Assembly (NCBI GenBank): GCA_017591395.1
Contig: WEDG01004212.1
Span: 17,215-81,214, forward strand
DNA from: Schistocephalus solidus
Taxonomy: Eukaryota > Platyhelminthes > Cestoda > Diphyllobothriidea > Diphyllobothriidae
Reading direction: 5' to 3'
DNA: 64,000 nucleotides
Both the position numbers and the translations under genes were made by a program. Positions 9,944 through 21,589 of this stretch are shown here, piece after piece. The notes beneath the pieces were generated by a model that was not told where the DNA came from, did no database searches, and saw nothing but the letters and a program-made list of their open reading frames with translations. Numbering within the stretch: the first letter of the stretch is position 1; every line of letters begins with the position of its first letter.

Positions 9944-12125
9944 GTTCAGTCTCAGTTCAGTGTATTTGAGCGAAATGGTCTTACACCTTTGAACTCCCTA
10001 TTTGTTACAGAAAAATCGCTAAGAATAAGGACCAACGTAAAGAAGTTACAGTCAAGTTAATATGTGCAGATTTACGTAGTAAACTGGTATTTTTAAGGTT
10101 AAGAAGTCGTATAATCTTCGTGGTCCTGCAACATATGATTGTCAAGCCGATGTTTGAATGCATCACAGACTGGGACATAACAATCGCCTCAGGTAGGTTA
10201 TTCCACGGTTCCGTGACACGGTTGGAGAAAAATACTTCCTCACATCCAATCTTCCTTGGAGCACGCGTAGTTTTAACGAATAACCTTGGAGAAAAGTCGA
10301 AGTAGCAATTTGGAAAAGTCATCTTACAGGAGGGCAAAATCCATGCCGCACACGATACGGAAGGTTTGTATCAAGTCTCCACGCAACTGCCTATAACTCA
10401 GAGGATAGAACTTAAGGGAATTAAGGTGGATCGCGCATGGCAGTACATCTTGACCGCCTACTGATTTTGTGGCTAGCCGCTGCAGCCTTTCGAGCAGGTT
10501 GTAATCCTGCTGGGTCCACAATCGCCAGGCTTGGCTCGCATATTCAAGATGTGGCCTTTCAAACGTACTGAAGACTTTCGAAAAGCAGTTTTCACCAAAA
10601 ACATTAAATGCCCACTTGCTAGTCTAAAACACTGCATTGATTGATTTAGCCACCTTGCAACATTGCGTAGAATGCTTCAGGTTGTTTGTCATCCAAACGC
10701 CAAGATCCTTTTGTGTTTCTGCTTCTCGGAGAGGCATACCGTTCAAATAGTAGAGTCGCATATCAGTGACCTGATTTCGATTTCCCAGATGAAGCAAGGC
10801 GCATTTGTTTGAGCTGAAGGACAAGAGCCATCTGCGGATTTACTCGTCCACTCGACGAAGGTTGTCTTGGAAATTGTCTCAATCGGCAACATTGTTGATG
10901 ACTTTCCAGATTTTTATATCATTCACAAACATAAAAAGTCACAGTCAAATTCCTACAAAAAATCATTAATGAACAAAAAAATTATGATCAATCCGAACAC
11001 ATAATCTGGTGGGATTCCACTCTCAATGACTGTGGGCCTTGATCGCGCTCCGCCAACACAGATCCCTTGGGAACGGCCAACGAGGAAATACGCAATCAAC
11101 GTAAGAAATTTGCCGTCAATACATAACATCCTTAACTTGTAAACGAGACGTTGGTGTGGAACACTATCAAAGGCCTTCTGGAAATCAATGTAGGCCATAT
11201 GCGCAGTGTCTTTTGCATCGAAATCTTTTTTTCAGCTTGCAACTTATAAAGTAAGTTCGTTACACATGATTTTCGCCTACGAAAGACGTAATTTGCATTG
11301 GATAAGAGGTTATGGGTTTTTAAATAAATCATTAATTCCTTTTTGACAACGTTCTCTATAACCTTGCAACAGATTGAGGTCAGGCTGACAGGCCTGTATT
11401 TTGTTGCAAGGACATGACTACCGCTTTTGTGAAGCAGTGTAATGTGGGCTGTTTTGCCGTCAGTAGGAAGAATTGGCATATCGAACGATTTCTTACACAG
11501 AAAGAATAACGGTTTGACCAGCTCTCGAGCAAGTTTGAGTAGCAGCCTTGCTGGAATCTCGTCAGGCGGGGGATTTACATGCCTTCAGATTTTTTCTTCT
11601 TCAAAGACCGCTTCTTCTCGAAAAAGCATATCATGAATCATTGGCGCTCCCATAGTATCGTAACTAGATGAAATGAAAACGGATTCTCTGGTTAAATCTG
11701 AGTAAAAGAATTGAGAAAAGTGTCCAGCTTTGTTCGTAGTTTCTGATATCTCAAAACTGTCATCGTTTCTCATAACGAGAATCGGGTCCCTGTTACGTAT
11801 GCTTTTCGTAAATATGTGTAGAGCAATTTGGGATTGTGAACTGCTCGCTGGAGAAAATCCCTTTCGTTATCTCGTCGTCTTTTGGAGATCAAACTTTTAA
11901 CCTTGTTCCTTTGAATTTTGTATGCTTACAAGGCTACATTTTCACTGGATCGGCAAACTGTCTTTCAAAGCCTTCTTTTCCTGTTTATACTTCTTTTAAG
12001 ATGTCTTGTTAGTCACTGTGATCTGTTGGATATCCTCAGTTTTCATGACGCACCGTAGCATTCTATTCGATTCAACATCCACTCCTTAAATAAATTCTAG
12101 TCCTCAGTGACGTTTCCAGAGAAGA
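9944..12125 (-). mobile_element. LINE-B' copy 2: RT, linker and 3' UTR
   Basis: Its 3' end is at 9944 (a TGAACTGAGACTGAA-like tail on the minus strand). Reading upward in coordinates come the C-terminus (LSYRQLRGDLIQTFRIVCG, 10521-10324), the thumb region (SNKCALLHLGNRNQVTDMRLYYLNG, LGVWMTNNL), the palm (YIDFQKAFDSVPHQRLVYK, near 11190) and the fingers (YRPVSLTSICCKVIENVVKKEL, near 11400). The linker (RNDDSFEISETTNK, 11773-11585) follows, with weaker homology to about 12125. QGSVLG is corrupted to PPDYVFG and the FADD block is lost (FVNDIKIW-like). There are at least five frame breaks. Confidence 0.8.
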
Positions 12126-13400
12126 GAAGATCCCAGTATTTTCAGAAGCACTCTTCATCGAAGGATGAGAACGTTCGTTTGATGAGGTAAAGGACTGACA
12201 TATCCAACTAAGACACCTTTGAGCAGTGGAGTGACGGTTTAGGAGAATTCATGATCTATACGCCCAAGACTTTATTGGCTTACACATCTTGCAGTCATAT
12301 GCCATGTAGGTGGTAGACCAGGCTGTTTGGTGAGTTTTTTCTGCTGATCCTTAATGTGCTACACATTTTTACGTTAAACGGTATGAACCACTTTTTTTCG
12401 ACCATTGCGCAAGTCTATTTAAGTTTGTCTGCAAACATTCTTCGTAAACATCATCTTGGATGATACTCCAGATCTTGATATCAACGAAAAATATGCGACA
12501 TCTCAATTCAGTTCATTGACACAATGTTTGACGTATTTATTGAACAGAATAGGGGCAAGGACGGAACCTTGGGGAACACCACTCTCAGCCGCAACTTTCA
12601 CCGACTGCTGGTCACTGACACAGACAATTAAAGAGTGGCCGATTAGGAAGTTTTGTATCCACATCAAAAGTTTATCCCTTATTCCAGTTTGGCTGAGTAT
12701 GAAAAGAAAGCGATGGTGAGACACACTATCGAGGGCTTTCTTGCATGCACCGTGTTTCCCCTATCAGCGGACTTTGTCCAACGTTCTAATGAGTAGAGCA
12801 AGTTTGTTACTCATGACCTTTCTCTACGGAAATCATGCTGTAAATCAAAAAGCAGGTTATTTTGCTTAAGGAACTGCATTAGCTGTCGCTTTATTATTTC
12901 CTCGTAATTTTGTAGCAAATAGAAGAAAGACTTACTGACCTGTAGTTGTTTCCGGAGACTTGGCTGCCACCCTTACGCAGCCGTGTTATCCACACAGATT
13001 TCCAATCAATCAGTAGTGATCCAGCCACGAAGGACACATTGAAAAGCATAGAGAGCGGTTTTTCTAACTCCCAGGCGTGCTCGTTCAACAGTTTCACCGG
13101 TATCTCATCGAGATCTAACTATTTGGATTCTCTTAGTTACAGCAGCTCCCTCAAAACAAACAGTTCTGTAAACTGAACGCCTTCAATTATTAATCGATCA
13201 TCAAAATCAATCGCCGGAAGGTAAAATTCGGTTTCCCCAGTAAAAACAGACCAGAAAATTTCTGAAAGCTGATCAGAATTCACTCCAACGTCAGTGAGGT
13301 TTATACCTTCAGCAGTCTTGAGCAGGGGTAGTGGATCTTTGTTTCGCGTGCTCTGCCTGACGAAAACCATGTCTCTTCCTCAATTCCAACCTGATACTTG
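12126..13400 (-). mobile_element. LINE-B'' RT fragment, minus strand
   Basis: A relative of 54474-56480 on the opposite strand. In gene order it shows RNKDPLPLLKTAEGINL (13370-13137), SMLFNVSFVAGSLLIDWKSVWI and NNYRSVSLSSICYKI (13097-12894). Then come the palm block LIVCVSDQQSVKVAAESGVPQGSVLAPILF (12724-12503) and a short LYLIKRTFSSFDEECF piece near 12200. FDS/FADD surroundings are damaged, and several stops and deletions are present. Confidence 0.75.
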
Positions 13401-13960
13401 TGCAACAGGGAAAATGTGTGATCCAGTTTCAGCTTATTTCGTCTATGTGCATCTTCAGGCACAGACTAATGTATGAAATATCAGAACGTTAGGTGACGAG
13501 CAAAATTCAAACCGAATTTAAACGACAAGCTAACGCGCTTTCAAATTATAGGATGTCGGAGAAATCTCAAGTATTATCTTCCCCTCTAATAACATAGTTG
13601 TTTCAACAAGTGAGTAAAAGTGATTGAGCAAACGCTTGCTTAGTTTCAATAAATATTTCGTTATCCATTAAGGCCTTCTGTTTGAGGTTATTTGCACTAA
13701 AAAGGCCACTCCAATACGATGTCTTGTTTAGCCAAACATGTAAGTAAGGACAAGGACTTAACTATGATGCACAATGAGATGACAGTGTTTTTAAACCGTA
13801 GTGTACTTCCAGTCCTTATGCAGATAAATTGTCTCAAATATAAACTGTGAAAATTTTGGGGCATGCGGCGTACCGCACAGTAAATTAAGTGAGTCGCAAG
13901 TTCATTTGGGGTACATAAAATGGGAGCCGGATGAATCTATAGCAGCAGGACTCTACTCCT
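13401..13960. other. non-coding gap
   Basis: AT-rich sequence with no ORF, RT motif or repeat that I can match elsewhere in the window. Confidence 0.4.
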
Positions 13961-14395
13961 AAAATTGGGGTAGATTCATCGCGTAAGCAAGCCATGGCGA
14001 AAGAACATGAACAACTGGCTGGCAAACTCTTCAAACCACAAGCACATATATTCAATTCGTCATTCGAATCTGAAAAACTGCCATCCGAATGGAAGGCAGC
14101 AAATATATACCCCATATATAAGAGTGGGGGCTCGATCTAATGTCAAAAATTATCGGCCTGTCAGTTTTACCTCCATTTGCCGTAGAATAATGGAATCAAT
14201 AATTAAGGAGGCGACAATGAACTTCCTTGAGGAAAACTGATTACTCTCAGAGTGCCAGCATGGCTTCAGACAGAATCATTCTTCTCTTTCCAGTTTATTG
14301 CTCTCCACAGAGCACTAGCCTCACGCATTGGACGAGGATAGTAGGGTTGACATCATCTAAACTGATTCCAAGAAGGCGTTTGACAGTATCCTATC
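13961..14395 (+). pseudogene. LINE-B-like RT finger fragment
   Basis: Frame-broken fragment with SFESEKLPSEWKAANIYPIYKSGG, KNYRPVSFTSICRRIMESIIKE, LLSECQHGFRQN and a degraded SKKAFDSI. This covers the RT fingers up to the first catalytic block, where it stops and a minus-strand ZF-LINE leader begins at about 14396. Confidence 0.75.
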
Positions 14396-14612
14396 ACCTG
14401 CTTTAGCCCGCTCGTCGTGGCGGCTGCCAGGGGTGTGGCCGCCGTGAAGAGCCCAGCTACGAGGAGCCACAGAGGAGAGTTGGGTAAAATTAAGAGGCGG
14501 CCATAGGAGCATGCACCACTAACGCAAGACACATGGAGGAACACAATGCTACGTGTACGATGACCCTTCCTATCAAGTACCCCATTCACCCAGGGAACCT
14601 GTTAACCAACCG
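14396..14612 (-). repeat. ZF-LINE 5' leader fragment
   Basis: This matches 28545-28770, the leader of the large minus-strand ZF-LINE, in the same orientation. Examples are GAGGAGCCACAG, GAGAGTTGGGTA, GAGGCGGCCA and AGTACCCCAT. It carries no coding sequence. It lies between two unrelated LINE fragments. Confidence 0.7.
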
Positions 14613-14803
14613 ATGGTCAATGTGCGACTGAAATGTCACTTCACAAATATCTCTATCGTCCTGTGTACGCACCGATTTTCGGTGCCGAACAGCATGACAA
14701 AGAGACGTTTTGCTTGCAACTGCAAGCGTTAGTTGAAAGACTCCCACATCGTGATCTGTTATTTGTTGCTGTTGACTGGAATGGTCGAATGCCGCGACCG
14801 CAA
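14613..14803 (+). pseudogene. endonuclease fragment of an RTE-like LINE
   Basis: The frame from about 14633 reads VYAPIFGAEQHDKETF, LQALVERLPHRDLLFVAVDWNGR. This is the APE-endonuclease block in which YAP(T) is followed by a helix and then GDWNAR. Here GDWNAR is changed to VDWNGR. At about 14800 the frame runs on into ORF1 of a different LINE (PRPQPLEIMLE), so the 105-codon ORF is a chimera of two elements. Confidence 0.6.
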
Positions 14804-15980
14804 CCTCTCGAAATTATGCTGGAAAGCAATGACTACATTGAGGCGATTCTCTCCCAAAAATCAACCTTCACTCGCATAAAGAGGCTTATTTCAACCGGAC
14901 TAATCCCCTGCAGAAAGGCTGAATCGCCGAAAACTTATCTTGGAAATTAAATCAAGACTGAAGGCTGGCAAACACAATCTGGCTATCTTTCAATGGGTAG
15001 GTAGTTCAAAAGACTTCGACTTTTCAACTGCAACAACCAATTGTCTTAAGGACAATGGCAGCCACCTCACTAACGCCAAAACCACCAGCCAACCCATTGC
15101 CCAAAGAGATTCCAGACCTAAGTCAATAACACGCAGCGTTTTCACTGTGGAAACCAGAGTTACTGAAACTCCTGAAGAAACGGAACAGGCATATGAGCTT
15201 GACGTCAGAGGAGACATAGGAAGGCCCATAAAATTGACAAACGCAGCACGAAGTTTAGCTGCGAAAAATTGAAGTGCTTGTACACAAATGCCCAAAGCCA
15301 TTATTAAAAATCTGACGAGTTAAACATTTGCATTGCCGAAAGATATCCTGGTGTGATAGCAGTAACCGAAATCTGGCTGTCGGGCAGCATTCAATATAGC
15401 GAAATAAGATGGCCTGGATACCAAATATATCGGAGGGACGCAGAAAACTGACAGGGTGATGGAATAATTGTATGCTAAAGAAGTGCTAATAGTGTCCGAC
15501 AAGACGAGCAATTTTGCTTGCATCCCGGAAGCCATATGATTGACCATCAAAGCTCTTGGCTCCACATGTCGGGATGTTCTCACTGTCTATTGGCCACCTA
15601 GGATAGACCCAGTCACATACACCCACCTGTTGGAACAATTCGACAAGTTCTCAAGTCAATCTAATGTCGTGATTATGGGTGACTTAAATGCACCAGGAAT
15701 TAACTGGAACACTGTTCAATCATCATGCCCAAAGTCGGCTTTGGATTCTGTTTTTCAGCAAAAGAACTCGAAGGCACTCCTCACACAACATGTCCTCTTC
15801 CCCTGCAGAGCAGCAGAAGGGACAAAGAACTAACTGTCTCGACCTGGTTTGTAAGAAAACATCAGGCAGCATCGATGAGATTATTTCAATGTCTCCACGC
15901 GGTCAAAGTGATCATGTGGGACAACTTCATATTCTCCGTTGCGCTTGCTATAGAGGAAAAGTGGCGTAATTTTTGGTGAG
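14804..15980 (+). pseudogene. LINE-B copy 4: ORF1 end and endonuclease
   Basis: It starts inside an ORF1 C-terminus (PRPQPLEIMLESNDYIEAIL, then LISTGLIPCRKAE in shifted frame). The endonuclease follows: LTVYWPPRIDPVTYTHLLEQF (15540 onwards), NVVIMGDLNAPGINW near 15665, NCLDLVCKKTSGSIDEIISMSPRGQSDHV near 15832-15920. The catalytic GDLN and SDH blocks are intact. Frameshifts near 15730 and several stops before 15540 inactivate it. Confidence 0.75.
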
Positions 15981-18147
15981 GAAATGTTCATCAGATGCGA
16001 GCCGATTTAACAGATCTCCACTTGACCTCAAAGTTTTTGGGCACGATGAATGAAGATTGGGAGTTTGTACGGAATGCTCTTCTGAAACATATTAACAACC
16101 ACTGCCCACTAACGAGTGTCCATCAGAGCAAGCATCCTGGGTGGTTAGACAGTAGCCTAAAAATGAAATAAACATGAATTTAAAATTTAAAAGAAAATAC
16201 TGTGAGTATAATCAAGTCACATATTTTAACAAGTATTAAACACAAAGAAAGAAACGGAGAAGCCTTATCCTTAAAACGCGACGAGAATTCAAGAAGACTT
16301 TGCTGCAAATGGCAACACAGAATCCAAAGTAAGTCTACAGTAACCACCGCAGACGTACAAGGAATAAGCATCAAATCGCGATGAGTAAGACTGCCATGGG
16401 CATCGAAATTGCTGAAAACAGGGGACAAAAGCCGAGTTCTTTTCACAGTTCTACCGTTCAGTCTAAGCAAACGACGCAAGGTTCCGTCGTCCCTCAGCGG
16501 ATAACCTGTTGACTGCAAGCATTATTCACATACTATTCTCAGAATTTCAGATCTGAAGGGAATAAAAAGGAACTAAAAGAGTCAAAATATCTAGGATCAG
16601 ATGAGCTTCCACCCAAGCTTCTGAAAGAACTCGCCAATGAACGTTCCGCACCTCTGTCAGTGCTCTTTCAAAAGTAATTTAACTCCGGAACACTACCTAT
16701 CGATTGGAAGCTGACACCTATAACTCTCTTGTTCAAAAGCGGTAGCCGAACATCACTGACAAATTATAGGTCCATAAGCTTGACATGCATCCTTGGCAAA
16801 GTTATGGAAATGGTCATCAAGAGCGAAGGGTTGAAATTCAAAGAGACTCATAATTTGTTATCAAACTGTCAACACGGGTTCCGAAAAGGAATATACTGCA
16901 CGAAAACATTTGGTGCAATCTCTCCAGAGCTGGACCCAAGCACTTGAAGATAGACACGTGGTTCACCTGGCCTTCATTAACTTTTAAAAGGCCTTCGACA
17001 CTGTGCCGCACCAGCCACTGTTGTACAAGATAGAAAGAATTGGAATCAGAGGTAAACTCCTCAAGTGAATCGAAAACTTCCTCGTGAGTCAGCGCCAGGT
17101 TGTGTGAATTGGCTCAGAGAGGTCAAGTTCTGCTGTGGTCGAGATTGGAATTCATCGGGGTTCAGTACTAGGGCCAATGCTGTTCCTAATGTACATGGAC
17201 AATTGTGTCAGGGATATGGACTGTGAAAAGCAATGTTTGCTGACGACATAAAATCTGTACTGTAATCCAGAGCCCTGCCGACGAAGGTAAACTACAGAGA
17301 AACTTAACTCGGCTGGATGAGTGGTCGAACCATTGGCTTTTGAGGTTCAACGTTGATAAGTGTACAATACTTCGCTTAGACAACCCATCTGGATCTGTCG
17401 ACAGTAGATGCTACTTTATCAACGGTGAAGTCTTACAAGACTTGGAAACCCGAAAGGACCTTGGTGTGCTGATGACCCTGACCTTAAAACCGTCCTCTCA
17501 CTGTTCGAAATTGTCAAAAAGCGCAATGGCTGCTTTGCATACCATGTCTTTTTAGATTTCAATGAAGATTTCTTCGTTAAGATTTTAAACACATTTGTTA
17601 AGTTGCATTTGGAATATTTTGTACAAGCCTGCAGACCCTTGACTGTTCAAGATCAGAACGGTCTCGAAAGAGTACAAAAGAGAGCCACCAAAATGGCCCA
17701 AAAGCTCCTTGCCATAGCCAGCCAACTTAGCGAATCTTTAACTGGTCCCTTTGAGTTATAGGCAAATGTGCGGGGATCTCCTGCAGACATTTCGCATTGT
17801 GAAGGGATTGGATTGTTGCCAGTAGGTGAGACTGAATGTGTGCAAGTTCTCCTTCTCTATGAGAGTGGTCAAACCATGGAATGCCCTCCATGTAGACGTT
17901 GTGAGGTCACCATCGCTGGAAAGCTTCAAAATGAATCTTGTCAATTTTATTTTACAAAATGAGCCGGAGCCTTGAGGAATTTAACTTCACCCTCGAGACT
18001 CACGCACCACTTGTCACCTTTTATGATCACCTTTGAACTTTTGCAATCCACGTGGTTTCTCTTTATACCACACTTAATTTCGCGTTACAAATAGGATACT
18101 CAAAGGCCCATGCCTATTTTCCTCAATAAATTGAACTGATTTCACCT
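15981..18147 (+). pseudogene. LINE-B copy 4: linker, RT and 3' UTR
   Basis: The linker is degraded to about 16560. The RT shows PPKLLKELANE, FKSGSRTSLTNYRSISLTCILGKVMEMVIK (16729 onwards), LLSNCQHGFRKG, FKKAFDTVPHQPLLYKIERIGIRGKLLK near 16985-17065, RGSVLGPMLFLMYMDNCV near 17158-17215 and LEYFVQACRPLTVQDQNGLERVQKRATK near 17610-17695. The FADD block is damaged (QCLLTT). The 3' UTR ends TCAATAAATTGAACTGATTTCA at about 18147, the LINE-B type of end. There are at least eight disruptions. Confidence 0.75.
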
Positions 18148-19930
18148 AAGACGAGGATAGTGAGCTGGATTTACAAGATCTCCCACCAATGGTAGCTAGC
18201 AACCACATTATACTGCTATTTGAGTATTCCATGTTCTCACAGCCGGACTCACTTAAGCAACTGAAAACGAAAATCTGAGAGGGCAATGTCTCCAGCACGC
18301 GCACGCAAATATCAACGATACCATGGGCAACCACATTATGGGGCAACTTTGATGAATGCTGGATTACGTTCAACACGCTGATCAACACAATTATTTATCT
18401 TAATTGTCCTCTTAAATGAAAACATACAAATAATAGTCCGCTATGGATAAAACATCAATTTCCAATCTCGTTAAAAAGAAGAAATGAAACGTGGAAGCGA
18501 TTTCGACTAACGGCAAGTGTCGAACATTTGCAACAATACAAACGAGAATGGGGTGGCTGTAAGCGTGAGGCAAACATATTCCAAAGGAACTATGAGCTGA
18601 CCATATTACATAAATGTTAAGCGCATCCCAAGATCCTATACAGTGAGACATGCAATAACCAAAGAAATCATGACCCCATTCCAGAATCGTGGTCCCAAAA
18701 CGGAGTACCGGAGACGAAGGACAAAACGAAAACTTCAGTCCTCTCTAGCTTCATTCAGTCGGTATTCACTCATGAAACATATCCTCCCCCACTCCCATAT
18801 CCAGGGCATCTACAAAATTTGGAAACCTAAGCCCTAGAAAATAATATTTACTTCTCACCCACATTAATAAGGCCAGAATTACTGCTCCTTAGGCCTGCCA
18901 AGTCATCCAGTCTAGATAGAAATCAACCACATGCCCTTCGAGAATTGGCCGATGCATGGTGTCGATGATATTCCAAAATTCCATGAAAGAAACTGAAATA
19001 TATCTGGAATAGCAAAATGCACTTATATCCCCGATCCCCAAAGCCAGAAAATTACCATCCCATTCGTTTAACCTGCATTTTGTACAAGGTCACGGAAAAA
19101 CTTATTGAGAGACATGTGTTGAAGTATCTGGAGTAGAAGAACATATTATCTGCTGCCAAGCATGGCTTTCGCTTTGATCACTCATGTCTTACGAGTGTTT
19201 TTTTACTCGCAGGAAAAATAGAAAAAAGCTATAGATCGATGTCGTCCAGTTGATGTCATTTTCTTCAACTTCATGGAGGCGTTTGATAGTGCACCTCATT
19301 GGCGACTGTTAAATAAAATTTGGCAATGTGGTATCCAGGTCAACGCTTTCAAGTGGATCGAAAGTTTCCTGTCATGCAGACTGCAAACGTGATTGTTGGC
19401 ATCACAGAATCGGGGTAGGTACCAGTAGAAATTGGTGTACTGCAGGGTTAATTCCTAGGTCCTTTTCTGGGCCTCATTTATATTAAAGACTGCACTGACA
19501 ATCTTAACTGTGGTGCCATCATATTTGCAGATTATATGAAAATCTAAAAAAAAACATTAGCCCTGTTGATGACTTGCAGAAACTACAGTAAACATGGAAA
19601 AATGTGCAGTCTGGTCCAGCAAGTAGCTTTTGACATTTAATATACCCAAATATGTAGTCTTGCGCTTTAACTCTGTAAGAAGACGTGTCTCCAAACACCA
19701 GTACTGCCTACATATAATTCTACTAAAAAATGGATTCGTAAAAAGATCTAGGTACCTGGACAGCTTCAAACCTAATGTCTTCCGAACATGCTAAAAGGGC
19801 CGTCAAAAATATGACAAACATCTTGCATTGGATCAGGCGTTCTTTCATATCTTTCCTCCCGAACTGTTCAGACGGATCTTTAGTTCGTTCTTTTTGGAAT
19901 ATGGAAGGCCAACATGGATGCCCTGAGTGT
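18148..19930 (+). pseudogene. second LINE-B-like linker and RT, strongly decayed
   Basis: The linker (SLKRRNETWKRFRLTAS, QSVFTHETYPPPLP) leads to the RT. SPKPENYHPIRLTCILYKVTEKLIERHVLKYLE lies near 19030-19130. AAKHGFRFDHSCLTSVFLLAG follows, then a degraded FDSAP block near 19268-19300. GVLQG and GPFLGLIYIKDCTDNLNCGAIIFADYMKI lie near 19430-19545, with FADD changed to FADY. The C-terminus (KDLGTWTASNLMSSEHAKRAVK) ends near 19930. It follows directly after the 3' end of LINE-B copy 4. The catalytic Asp-to-Tyr change and many stops make it dead. Confidence 0.7.
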
Positions 19931-20553
19931 ACCCTAGTAACAATTCGGACGCGAATCGGACGCGAATCATATCCAACCATGACCGCCTAATTCGGACGCC
20001 AATCGGATCCAAAAAATTCGTATCTCATTTTTCAACTGCACAGCAGAACCTCTTTCTCCTTTTGTAGACCCCCTACTATGTAAACGGTATAAAAACGACC
20101 CCCATTACATTCTGATACAATTTTAAACAATGATAAGGTGATCCTCGTAAGACTGAGTAAGTAAGTAACGTATATTTTGTTTAAAAAAATTTTTAAAATG
20201 GAGGTGTACAAAAATAAGTCTGAAATTTGTCTGAAATTGATGTCGCTGGACTAATCCTGAGTCGAGGGACCCTGTAATCCGTCCGCTGGTTCATTGGAGC
20301 AAACAATAATCTTTAAAAGGCTTATTTTAAAAGCATCATAATCAGCTGCAGTTTTTAATGCAGGCAATTTTCGTAGACAATTGTAGACAATTTACCTCCC
20401 ATTAGGTAATACCGCAGGTTTAACGCCACTATCCGCAATATACCCACACTGTTAACCCAACACCATCAATCCAATAACTCGTACACTCGTGGTTTTCCCA
20501 GCCACCGCATAGCTTCCACCAAAAAGCTTGAATCGAGAAGCAAAAATAAGCCA
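19931..20553. other. AT-rich non-coding gap
   Basis: No coding signal. GTAACAATTCGGACGCGAATCGGACGCGAATC with GGACGCCAATCGG just after 19935 is a small tandem repeat of about 11 bases. Nothing else was recognised. Confidence 0.4.
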
Positions 20554-21420
20554 GTGTTAGTAACTTATTCAAAAACCGAATCTGATATAACACTTAAAAA
20601 CCCCGAGGTAAACAAAACTCTGCAAAACCGGAAATCATTCACAGGTCCAGACCTTACACCTATGCTAAGACGTGAACTTCAGAGCAAAAACCCACAACTC
20701 AAACAATATAGTAATCATACCGTCTCCTCATTGGAACCCCTAGCAAGTAATTCCAATGCTGCCAAGCATATTGCAAAGCTTTTAATTCAGTATAACCAAA
20801 ATAATTAACACCATGTCCCCTTAGCTAAACCTCTGGCAAATATATCTTATTCGTATTCTTACATTCATAAAGCAAAACGATTAACTGCTACAGTAGTTAG
20901 GATAGGAGGTCAGAATCAAACGAAACGAGCACCTCAAAATGCCTCAACCTCACTAGAACCGACTAAAGACCTTGATCTTGGACCTAGTCACATCACAAAT
21001 TTAGATAGTGATAAAGGTGTTAGTGCGACAGTCCAAAATGGTCAATCAGTAACAGAAAATATCAACCAAGTAACTCATATAAACTCTACCACACCAATGT
21101 CAAGATCAAAAGGCAACCCGATTAGTCTCCTGGTTAGTATTCCTACACAAAAGATACTATTAAGCACACTATTGCAACCAAAAAGCCCAAAATGTGTCTA
21201 TCTCAGAAATATGAGTACTTAAAACTCAGAAAGCTCTCATAAGCCACGAACAAGCTTTTATAATCACATCTCGACTCCCTAACGTACTCTAACCTCTCAA
21301 CCATCATAGCACCTAATGACAGCCAAACCAGTTACATAGGCTGATTGACCTACCAAACATAACCCCTATGCAGCTACAATTACCACCTAGATAATCCTCC
21401 CCGCAAATGGGGCATAAATT
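20554..21420 (+). pseudogene. LINE-C ORF1 region (broken)
   Basis: An open stretch of 84 codons from ATG 20554 is Asn/Lys/Ser-rich (SNAAKHIAKLLIQYNQNN). After stops, similar low-complexity polar protein continues (SYIHKAKRLTATVVRIGGQNQ). Its position just before an endonuclease, and the SYSYIHKA-type segment that recalls NSYSYIASSSLHKS in LINE-A ORF1, support an ORF1 identity. No coiled coil is clear. Near 21452 and 21497 the phrase CATACACTTTAACCCAT is repeated 45 bases apart. Confidence 0.5.
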
Positions 21421-21589
21421 ATGCACCTAACCCACTCACCCCACTCTAATACATACACTTTAACCCATAAACTCGAATATCACCACATATGCAACCCATA
21501 CACTTTAACCCATGCACTCATATCCCACCATGAACATCATACCTTTCAACAGTCATATGATTCCCTTCGTTTAGACCATCAAAAAATTA

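Noticed and set aside
14990..15301. 103-codon minus-strand ORF
   Set aside because: It is antisense to the ORF1-endonuclease region of LINE-B copy 4, which has clear homology on the plus strand.
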